Assembly (NCBI GenBank): GCA_007128755.1
Contig: SKWV01000039.1
Coordinates: forward strand, 1 to 11,117
Direction of reading: 5' to 3'
Source of the DNA: Trueperaceae bacterium
GTDB lineage: Bacteria > Deinococcota > Deinococci > Deinococcales > Trueperaceae
Length of the DNA: 11,117 bases
Positions 6,706 through 11,117 of this stretch are shown here, one piece after another. The notes under the pieces were generated by a model. It ran no database searches, had not been told where the DNA came from, and worked only from the letters and a program-made list of their open reading frames with translations. Made by a program: the position numbers and the translations under genes. Each line of letters opens with the position of its first letter. Within the stretch, counting starts at the first letter, position 1.

Positions 6706-8028
6706 TCAGCCGCGGTCCGCGGTGCGGACGCCGGCGTCGTGCAGGGAAGTGGACGGCTGTGGTTCGTCGCGCGCCGCCGCGCGCAGGTGGTCCGCGAGCG
6801 CCTCGAGCGGGATCTCGACCTGATCGCCGCGCTCTAGGTGCTTGACCATCACGACGCCGGCGTCGCGCTCGCGCTCGCCGCGGAGCACCGCGTAGATCGC
6901 GCCCGAGCGGTCGGCGTCGCGCAGGCCCTTGGTCGGGTTGCGGCGGACGTACGCGTGCTCGATCCGGAACTCGGCGCGTAGCGCCCGCGCCAGCGCCGCC
7001 AACTCGGACACGGCGGCCTCGTCCATCGCCACCAGGAAGGCCAGAGGCCGGTCGCGGTCCGTGGCCGTGACGCCCTCGGCCTCGAGCGCGTCGAAGAGCC
7101 GCTCTACGCCCATGGCCCAGCCGATGCCGGGCACGTCGGGCCCGCCGAGCTGTCGGACCAGGCCGTCGTAGCGACCCCCGCCGCCGAGCGCCGACTGCGC
7201 GCCGATGCCCTGATGGTGAACCTCGAAGGCGGTCCGGCGGTAGTAGTCGAGCCCACGCACGATGGCGGGATCGATCTCGTACGCGACGCCCCAGTCGTCG
7301 AGGTGACCCGTGACGGCGCCGAAGTGCGCCCGTGCGCCCTCGCCGAGGAAGTCCAGCGGCCGCTCGAGCGTCGCCACCAGCTCCTGGTCGCCCGCGTCCT
7401 TGCTGTCGAGCACGCGCATCGGGTTGAGCCGGAGCCGCTCCCGACTGGTGGGGGAGAGTGCCTCGGCGTGCGGCGCGAGCGCCTGCGTGAGGTAGGCGTT
7501 GTAGCGCGCGCGATCGTCGGGGTCGCCGACCGAGCCGACCTTGAGGACGGTACGGCGGAGCCCGAGCGCCGCGAGCAGGTCGCCCATGAGGGCGATCGCC
7601 TCGGCGTCGGCGAGCGCCGAGTCGGAGCCGACGATCTCGAGGTTGACCTGGTGGAACTGCCGGTAGCGGCCACGCTGGACGTTCTCGGCTCGGAAGGCGG
7701 GGCCGGCGCTCCAGAGCTTGACCGGCGACGGCCACGTGTGCATGCCGCGCTCGATGAAGGCGCGCAGGACGCCCGCGGTGAGCTCGGGCCGGAGCGTCAG
7801 GTGGCGGCCGCCGCGGTCCTCGAAGGTGTACATCTCCTTCTGGACCACGAGGTCGGCCGCGTCGCCGACGGCCTTCTCGAAGACCTCGGCGTGCTCGAGG
7901 ATCGGGGTCGTGAGCTCCTGGTAGCCGGCACGCCCGAGCACGCGGCGCGTGGTGTCGAAGAGGTGGTGCCAGCGGGGCTGGTCGAGCGGGAGCACGTCGT
8001 AGGTGCCCTTGGGGGCCTGCAGTCGCAT
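6706..8028 (-). CDS. hisS: Histidyl-tRNA synthetase
   Basis: Charges tRNA-His (class IIa). 440 residues from the ATG at 8028, giving the standard 'MRLQAPKGTYDVLP' start. The frame stays open upstream to an ATG at 8139, but those 37 residues lie outside the family domain and upstream of the promoter box. 'VVQKEMYTFEDRGGRHLTLR' (61-80) holds the conserved strand before motif 2. Motif 2 at 107-134 is 'GPAFRAENVQRGRYRQFHQ' (R113, R121). The histidine-binding motif 'VRGLDYYRRTAFEV' is at 257-270 (R258 matches the catalytic arginine of the E. coli enzyme). Motif 3 is 'LGGGGRYDGLV' and 'GIGWAMGVERLF' (281-312). The anticodon-binding domain occupies about 325-420, and the last 20 or so residues are a low-complexity tail. 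First gene of the probable hisS-aspS-HAD operon. Confidence 0.97.
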   Translation of the reverse strand: MRLQAPKGTYDVLPLDQPRWHHLFDTTRRVLGRAGYQELTTPILEHAEVFEKAVGDAADLVVQKEMYTFEDRGGRHLTLRPELTAGVLRAFIERGMHTWPSPVKLWSAGPAFRAENVQRGRYRQFHQVNLEIVGSDSALADAEAIALMGDLLAALGLRRTVLKVGSVGDPDDRARYNAYLTQALAPHAEALSPTSRERLRLNPMRVLDSKDAGDQELVATLERPLDFLGEGARAHFGAVTGHLDDWGVAYEIDPAIVRGLDYYRRTAFEVHHQGIGAQSALGGGGRYDGLVRQLGGPDVPGIGWAMGVERLFDALEAEGVTATDRDRPLAFLVAMDEAAVSELAALARALRAEFRIEHAYVRRNPTKGLRDADRSGAIYAVLRGERERDAGVVMVKHLERGDQVEIPLEALADHLRAAARDEPQPSTSLHDAGVRTADRG

Positions 8029-8035
8029 CCGGAAG

Positions 8036-8041
8036 AGTCTA
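8036..8041 (-). promoter_or_regulatory. TANNNT -10 box (TAGACT) before hisS, leaderless type
   Basis: On the minus strand TAGACT is followed by 7 nt (CTTCCGG) and the hisS ATG. There is no Shine-Dalgarno, so the message is probably leaderless. The identical hexamer occurs upstream of mgtE. No good -35 is visible at 16-18 nt. Confidence 0.55.
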
Positions 8042-8151
8042 CACGTTGGCCCGCCCGCGACCCCTCCCGGCCGGGCAGTGGGCCGACGACCCGCGCGCCG
8101 CGCGTGTGCGCCCGGATGCTCCCGGGGACGCTCCAGCATCGCTCCACCACG

Positions 8152-8186
8152 ACGAAACGGACCGCCGGGGAGGCGATCCGTCTCGT
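8152..8186 (-). terminator. 15-bp hairpin downstream of the lipoprotein gene
   Basis: Arms 8152-8166 and 8172-8186 surround a 5-nt loop. In the minus-strand RNA all 15 positions pair (13 Watson-Crick, two G-U), whereas the plus-strand RNA would have two A-C mismatches. The structure is thus tuned to the minus transcript and begins about 40 nt after the lipoprotein stop. No uninterrupted U-tract follows; the 3' arm itself ends UUUCGU. It may be a terminator or a 3'-end stabiliser. Apart from this hairpin and the hisS promoter, I see nothing coding in the gap 8042-8226. Confidence 0.55.
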
Positions 8187-8214
8187 TCGAGCGTCCGATC
8201 GGTGTCGGTGAGCG

Positions 8215-8234
8215 CGCTAGCGCACGCTAGCGCA
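8215..8234. repeat. Two tandem copies of a 10-bp palindrome-containing unit
   Basis: CGCTAGCGCA occurs at 8215-8224 and again at 8225-8234. Each copy contains the palindrome GCTAGC, and the first extends to GCGCTAGCGC. The second copy spans the lipoprotein stop codon (TAG on minus, 8227-8229). It may be a small tandem duplication or part of a 3' structure. Confidence 0.6.
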
Positions 8235-8574
8235 GGTTGGCGGGCATGCCGTTGCTGGCGACGTCGCCCACGACCACGAACACGAACGTCCCGTTCGAGC
8301 CGCTGGGCGCCGTGAACGTGATGCGGGTCGGGTCCCAGCTGTCGGTGGCGACGGGCTCGCCGCCCGTGCCGTCGTTCTTGGCGCCGACGAGGACGTAGCT
8401 GCCCTCGCCTCCGCCGCCGAAGTAGCGTCCCTGGAGGACGACGTCGTTCGTACCGGGTTCGACGTGCAACGAGATGATGGTGGGGACGACTTGCGTCGCC
8501 ACCGCGGCGCTCGGGGCGCATGCGGCCAGTAGGAAGGCCACCAGGCCGATCGACAACAGGGCTACACGCTTCAC
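8227..8574 (-). CDS. Small lipoprotein with an IPT/TIG-like domain
   Basis: 115 residues from the GTG at 8574, which has AGGAGG 5 nt upstream. Residues 1-18 are a type II signal peptide (MKR, hydrophobic core, lipobox LAAC), so C19 should be lipidated after cleavage. The mature part of about 97 residues begins with a short linker. From 'PTIISLHVEPGTNDVVLQGRYFG' onward it has the pattern of an IPT/TIG immunoglobulin-like domain: a Pro-x-Ile start, a Gly-Arg-Tyr-Phe-Gly turn, 'SYVLVG', the 'DSWDPTRITFTAPSG' turn, and the strand 'NGTFVFVVVGDVASNG'. Such domains bind sugars or proteins at the cell surface. No partner domain or catalytic residue is present, so the exact role is unknown. It is monocistronic, with its own promoter and downstream hairpin. 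Confidence 0.8.
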   Translation of the reverse strand: MKRVALLSIGLVAFLLAACAPSAAVATQVVPTIISLHVEPGTNDVVLQGRYFGGGGEGSYVLVGAKNDGTGGEPVATDSWDPTRITFTAPSGSNGTFVFVVVGDVASNGMPANLR

Positions 8575-8588
8575 ACGAGCCTCCTCAT
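8571..8588 (-). CDS. Putative five-codon leaderless minicistron (MRRLV) before the lipoprotein gene
   Basis: On the minus strand ATG-AGG-AGG-CTC-GTG-TGA starts 7 nt after the TAGGCT -10 box, the same spacing as the leaderless starts of hisS and asnS. Its two AGG codons are also the Shine-Dalgarno of the lipoprotein gene, and its stop overlaps that gene's GTG start. It could be a coupling or attenuating leader peptide, or simply the chance 5' end of the leader RNA. Translation is unproven. Confidence 0.25.
   Translation of the reverse strand: MRRLV
8580..8585 (-). promoter_or_regulatory. Shine-Dalgarno (AGGAGG) of the lipoprotein gene
   Basis: A perfect AGGAGG lies 5 nt before the GTG at 8574 and decides that start. 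No other in-frame start gives a complete signal peptide. Confidence 0.8.
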
Positions 8589-8595
8589 GACCCCG

Positions 8596-8624
8596 AGCCT
8601 ACGTTCACGGGCGCGGCACGTCAA
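8596..8624 (-). promoter_or_regulatory. Sigma-70-type promoter of the lipoprotein gene
   Basis: On the minus strand TTGACG (8624-8619) is separated by exactly 17 nt from TAGGCT (8601-8596). This is the best-formed promoter in the window. The predicted transcription start is about 8588-8590, 14-16 nt before the GTG of the lipoprotein. Confidence 0.7.
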
Positions 8625-8710
8625 TGCGACTTTTCACGGTGGGAGCGTCCCGGCGATGCCCGCCGCCCACGCAGCGCGGGTCGCCTTGCCCTCCGGCGGG
8701 CCCTCGGGGT

Positions 8711-8716
8711 TAGGCT
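8711..8716 (+). promoter_or_regulatory. TANNNT -10 box (TAGGCT) before rodA
   Basis: TAGGCT lies 8 nt before the rodA ATG. A GGAG (8717-8720) follows directly but would not be in the transcript if initiation is 6-8 nt downstream of the box. TTGCCC at 8686-8691 is a weak -35 candidate with a long 19-nt spacer. An inverted repeat GCCCGCCG (8658-8665) / CGGCGGGC (8694-8701) lies just upstream; at this GC content it may be chance. Nothing else is seen in the 150-nt divergent gap 8575-8724. Confidence 0.5.
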
Positions 8717-8724
8717 GGAGCCGC

Positions 8725-9786
8725 ATGAGCCGACTCGAGCCCTACCTGCCCATCTTGGTCGTGCTGCTCGCGCTCATCGGCTTCGTGACGCTGTCGAGCG
8801 CCGTCACGGAGCCGCAGGATCTCACCCGTCAAGGGGTCTACTTCGTCGTCGGGCTCGTCGGCTGCGTCGCGATGTTCTGGGTCGGCGGCCAGCGCCTCGA
8901 TCGACTCTCGTTGCCGCTCTACCTGGTGACGCTGGTGCTGTTGGTCGTGGTGCTCGCCGTGGGCGAGGAGATCAACGGCGCCAAGCGCTGGCTGCAGGTC
9001 GGTCCGGTGCGGCTGCAGCCCTCGGAGCTGGCGAAGGTGGCCGTCATCATGGTGCTGGGGCGCTTCTTGAGCGCGCCGCCGAGCCGCGGCGTGCTCGGGT
9101 ACCTCGGCACGGGCGCGATCGTCGGCGTGCCGTTCCTGCTGGTGCTGCTCGGTCCCGACCTGGGGAGCGCCCTCGTGATCGCCGCCATCGGAGCCGGCAT
9201 GCTGTTCGTGCGGGGCATCCCGACCCGCCTGATCGTGGCCGCGCTGGCGGTGGTGGCGGTCACCGTCCCGCTCGTGGTGCCGCAGCTCGCGCCCCACCAG
9301 CAGGCGCGGATCACCGCGTTCCTCAACCCCGACTCCGATCCTCAAGGGGCCGGCTACCAGGTCGTGCAGGCGCGCATCGCGATCGGATCGGGCGGCCTCA
9401 CGGGCAAGGGCTACAAACAGGGCACGCAGACGCAGTTCGACTTCATCCCGTTCAAGCACACCGACTTCATCTTCCCGGTCCTGGCCGAGGAGATGGGCTT
9501 CGTCGGCTCGGTGTTCATGCTCGCCGTGTTCTCGCTGCTGTTCTGGCGCCTGGCGGTGATGGCGATGGAGTGCCCGCGGCCACGCGACCAGCTCGTCATC
9601 GCCGGCATCCTCGCGTACTTGGGGTTCCAGACGCTCGTCAACGTCGGGGTCGCACTCGGTCTCGCGCCGGTCACCGGGCTGACGCTGCCGATCGTGTCGT
9701 ACGGCGGCACGAACCTGGTCGTCACGCTCGGCGTGCTCGGCATGGCGATGCTGGTGCACCGCGACCGCTTCCGCGGCTTCACGTGA
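8725..9786 (+). CDS. rodA: RodA-type SEDS peptidoglycan glycosyltransferase
   Basis: An integral membrane glycosyltransferase that polymerises lipid II for side-wall synthesis, normally with a class B PBP and MreBCD. 353 residues, typical for RodA, with about ten hydrophobic membrane segments. The signature 'GAKRWLQVGPVRLQPSELAK' contains the conserved Glu at E101 (E114 in E. coli RodA). The large extracellular loop has 'PDSDPQGAGYQVVQARIAIG' and a 'GLTGKGYKQGTQTQ' segment. 'FKHTDFIFPVLAEEMG' carries the catalytic Asp, D247 (D262 in E. coli). The C-terminal 'GLTLPIVSYGGTNLVV' is the standard SEDS ending. RodA fits better than FtsW because it is short, has no N-terminal extension and has RodA-like motif forms; SEDS paralogues can be confused. 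No mreBCD or PBP gene is in the window. A 29-nt gap leads to the next gene, which has its own promoter box. Confidence 0.92.
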   Translation: MSRLEPYLPILVVLLALIGFVTLSSAVTEPQDLTRQGVYFVVGLVGCVAMFWVGGQRLDRLSLPLYLVTLVLLVVVLAVGEEINGAKRWLQVGPVRLQPSELAKVAVIMVLGRFLSAPPSRGVLGYLGTGAIVGVPFLLVLLGPDLGSALVIAAIGAGMLFVRGIPTRLIVAALAVVAVTVPLVVPQLAPHQQARITAFLNPDSDPQGAGYQVVQARIAIGSGGLTGKGYKQGTQTQFDFIPFKHTDFIFPVLAEEMGFVGSVFMLAVFSLLFWRLAVMAMECPRPRDQLVIAGILAYLGFQTLVNVGVALGLAPVTGLTLPIVSYGGTNLVVTLGVLGMAMLVHRDRFRGFT

Positions 9787-9803
9787 GGGGTGCGCTCGGG
9801 CGG

Positions 9804-9809
9804 TAGCAT
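9804..9809 (+). promoter_or_regulatory. TANNNT -10 box (TAGCAT) before the 5'-nucleotidase gene
   Basis: TAGCAT lies 6 nt before the GTG at 9816, with no Shine-Dalgarno between them, so a leaderless GTG-initiated message is likely. No clear -35 is seen. Confidence 0.5.
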
Positions 9810-9815
9810 GCCGCG

Positions 9816-10394
9816 GTGAGCCACTACTTCGCCTACCTGGCGCGCATGAAGTTCATCCAGCGCTGGGGACTGATGCGCAACACCCGCACCGAGAACATCC
9901 AGGAGCACAGCCTCCAGGTGGCCATGATCGCGCATGCGCTGGCCGTCATCGACAACACCTTCTACGGCGGCGACGTCGACCCCGAACGGACCGCCCTGCT
10001 GGCGGTGTTCCACGACGCCGAAGAGGTCATCACCGGCGACCTGCCGACGCCGATCAAGTACTTCAACCCCAAGGTCAAGGAGGCGGTCGACGGCCTGGAG
10101 GAGGTCGCCAAGCAGCGGCTCCTGGGCATGGTGCCCGAAGCGTTGCAGCCGCACTACGAGGGGCTCTTCTTCGCGCGCGACGAGGACGCCCGCGCCTGGC
10201 GCATGGTGAAGCTGGCCGACAAGCTGTGCGCGTACCTGAAGTGTCTCGAGGAGGCGAAGGCGGGGAACCGCGAGTTCACGCGGGCCGAGGAGTCGATCCG
10301 CCAGGGGCTCGAGGACCTGCAGGAACCCGTGGTCGGGTACTTCCTCGAGACGTTCGTGCCGAGCTTCCGGCTGACGATCGACGAGCTGAACTGA
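9816..10394 (+). CDS. yfbR: YfbR-type 5'-deoxynucleotidase (HD domain)
   Basis: Hydrolyses deoxyribonucleoside 5'-monophosphates to deoxynucleosides and phosphate, so it affects dNTP pools. 192 residues, close to E. coli YfbR (about 199). The HD metal site is complete: H31 in 'TENIQEHSLQVAM', H66-D67 in 'LLAVFHDAEEV', and D135 in 'KLADKLCAYLKC'. The substrate-pocket segments 'RWGLMRNTRTEN' (16-27) and 'TGDLPTPIKYFNP' (73-85) are as in the E. coli enzyme, as is the C-terminal 'FVPSFRLTIDEL'. The GTG start at 9816 gives the family start 'SHYFAYLARMKFI' and lies 6 nt after a TAGCAT box. It may be co-transcribed from rodA (29-nt gap) as well. From memory it resembles the E. coli protein unusually closely. 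Confidence 0.92.
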   Translation: MSHYFAYLARMKFIQRWGLMRNTRTENIQEHSLQVAMIAHALAVIDNTFYGGDVDPERTALLAVFHDAEEVITGDLPTPIKYFNPKVKEAVDGLEEVAKQRLLGMVPEALQPHYEGLFFARDEDARAWRMVKLADKLCAYLKCLEEAKAGNREFTRAEESIRQGLEDLQEPVVGYFLETFVPSFRLTIDELN

Positions 10395-10448
10395 CGCCGT
10401 GGCGACGCGGCGTCCGCGCCTGGACGCGGCGCGACGACGTCGACGCGG

Positions 10449-10454
10449 TAGACT
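10449..10454 (+). promoter_or_regulatory. Candidate -10 box (TAGACT) for mgtE
   Basis: TAGACT is identical to the hisS -10 box, but no start codon lies 6-8 nt downstream. The predicted transcript would start near 10461 and carry a leader of about 60 nt before the mgtE ATG. TGGACG at 10421-10426 is a poor -35 candidate because the spacer is 22 nt. Confidence 0.45.
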
Positions 10455-10486
10455 CACCGGCGGGCCGCAGCGACGGTCGATCCGAC

Positions 10487-10494
10487 GAGAGGAG
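10487..10494 (+). promoter_or_regulatory. Shine-Dalgarno-like GAGAGGAG in the mgtE leader
   Basis: This purine tract is the strongest ribosome-binding sequence in the leader. It is 10 nt before the out-of-frame ATG at 10505 but 26 nt before the mgtE ATG, too far to serve mgtE directly. Confidence 0.45.
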
Positions 10495-10504
10495 CGTGCG
10501 ACAC

Positions 10505-10618
10505 ATGCCTGGAGCCAGCGATGACCCTCCCAGTCCCGGCACGAGAACTCACCACCGACGCGCTCTCCGAGCTGATCGCACAGCGCCGCCTCGACGCGCT
10601 CAAGTCCCTGCTCACTGA
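10505..10618 (+). CDS. Putative 37-residue leader ORF overlapping the mgtE start
   Basis: An ATG at 10505 with GAGAGGAG 10 nt upstream opens a frame ending at TGA 10616-10618, out of frame with mgtE and spanning its start. The product begins MPGASDDPPSPG and is then Arg-rich. An early acid/proline stretch followed by arginines resembles in composition the MgtL leader peptide of enterobacterial mgtA. Alternate frames in GC-rich genes are often Pro/Arg-rich, so it may be chance. Confidence 0.25.
   Translation: MPGASDDPPSPGTRTHHRRALRADRTAPPRRAQVPAH
10511..10514 (+). promoter_or_regulatory. Shine-Dalgarno (GGAG) of mgtE
   Basis: GGAG lies 6 nt before the ATG at 10521 and supports that start for mgtE. 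It falls inside the putative leader ORF. Confidence 0.6.
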
Positions 10619-11117
10619 GCACGGGCCCCCCGACATCGCCGAAGCGATCGATCGCCTCTCCGACGACGAGGAGGCGATCGCGTTCCGCCTGCTCGACACC
10701 GACACCGCGTGGCAGGTGTTCGAACACCTCTCGTTCGAGGCCCAGGAGCGCCTGCTGCACACGCTCTCCGACGTCGATGCCGCCGCGATCCTCGAGGAGA
10801 TGTCGGCCGACGACCGCACGGCCCTGCTCGAGGACCTCCCCGGCAAGGTGACGCGGCGGATGCTCAACCTCCTCTCGCCCGAGGAGCGCCGACGGGCCGT
10901 GCAGTTGCTCGGCTACCCCGAGGAGTCCATCGGCCGCGTGATGACGCCCGACTACGTCCGGGTCAAGCCGCACTGGAGCGTGGCCGAGGCGCTCGAGCAC
11001 ATCCGCGTGTTCGGGCACGACTCGGAGACGCTCAACGTCGTCTACGTGGTCGAGCCAGGCGGCGTGCTCATCGACGACCTGCGGATCAGGCAGCTGCTCA
11101 CGGTGGATCCGCGCACG
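10521..11117 (+). CDS. mgtE: Magnesium transporter MgtE, 5' part
   Basis: A Mg2+-selective inner-membrane channel gated by cytosolic Mg2+. The 199 visible codons run off the window. Residues about 15-135 are the helical MgtE N domain, a superhelix of short acidic/leucine helices with repeats such as 'ALKSLLTEHGPPDIAEAIDR', 'FEHLSFEAQERLLHTL', 'AAILEEMSADDRTALLEDL' and 'RRMLNLLSPEERRRAVQLL'. 'ESIGRVMTPDYVRVKP' (about 136-150) opens the first CBS domain, which continues through 'VVYVVEPGGVLIDDL'. The rest of the CBS pair, the plug helix and the membrane domain lie outside. The ATG at 10521 is preceded by GGAG; the frame is open further upstream but has no other start codon nearby. The 126-nt gap from the previous gene holds a -10 box and a leader that may be regulatory. 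Confidence 0.93.
   Translation, partial: MTLPVPARELTTDALSELIAQRRLDALKSLLTEHGPPDIAEAIDRLSDDEEAIAFRLLDTDTAWQVFEHLSFEAQERLLHTLSDVDAAAILEEMSADDRTALLEDLPGKVTRRMLNLLSPEERRRAVQLLGYPEESIGRVMTPDYVRVKPHWSVAEALEHIRVFGHDSETLNVVYVVEPGGVLIDDLRIRQLLTVDPRT

Noticed and set aside
6689..7735. Upstream extension of the aspS frame through hisS
   Set aside because: AspRS homology begins at the ATG at 6688, which has its own AGGAG; the extension is an alternate frame of hisS.
8029..8139. 37-codon N-terminal extension of hisS
   Set aside because: HisRS normally begins at the residues encoded from 8028, and the extension lies over the TAGACT promoter box.
8117..8141. GATGCT/AGCATC inverted repeat between hisS and the lipoprotein gene
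   Set aside because: A 6-bp stem with a 14-nt loop is too weak to call as a structure.
8042..8226. Possible T-box or other riboswitch upstream of hisS
   Set aside because: The hisS transcript appears leaderless, and no T-box stems or antiterminator motif are visible.
10410..10427. Inverted repeat GCGTCC/GGACGC after the 5'-nucleotidase gene as a terminator
   Set aside because: Only 6 bp with no T-tract; such repeats are frequent by chance at this GC content.

Overview
The window is a GC-rich (about 70% by eye) bacterial chromosome segment, densely packed with housekeeping genes. I see no mobile element, CRISPR array, rRNA or tRNA. The best guess for the host is a Deinococcota member, possibly Truepera-like. 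The reasons are a spore-free amidase plus GerMN pair, and several genes with a TANNNT -10 element 6-8 nt before the start codon and no Shine-Dalgarno, a leaderless style well known in Deinococcus and Thermus. This placement is inference; no marker here proves it.

Layout. On the + strand, the 3' end of priA (1-229) is followed by smpB (267-704), a secreted amidase-like protein that has lost key zinc ligands (697-2121), and a membrane-anchored GerMN-domain protein (2118-2735). The last three overlap and look translationally coupled. A GC hairpin separates them from a convergent minus-strand block, read from right to left: hisS (8028-6706), aspS (6688-4916), a Cof-type HAD hydrolase (4919-4110) and asnS (4088-2790). 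hisS, aspS and the HAD gene look like one operon; asnS has its own leaderless promoter. Further right is a small lipoprotein with one IPT/TIG-like domain (8574-8227, minus), with a well-formed promoter and a 15-bp hairpin downstream. Divergent from it, on +, are rodA (8725-9786), a YfbR-type 5'-deoxynucleotidase (9816-10394) and the 5' part of mgtE (10521 to the window end).

Themes. Three aminoacyl-tRNA synthetases sit together (His, Asp, Asn). The AspRS carries the leucine typical of discriminating bacterial AspRS, which fits a host that also has AsnRS. RodA and the amidase/GerMN pair concern the cell envelope, but the amidase is probably not a normal hydrolase.

The window is mostly ordinary. 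The points most worth checking are the degenerate amidase site, the TANNNT leaderless pattern, an out-of-frame proline/acid-rich leader ORF across the mgtE start (MgtL-like in composition), and a five-codon leaderless minicistron before the lipoprotein gene.
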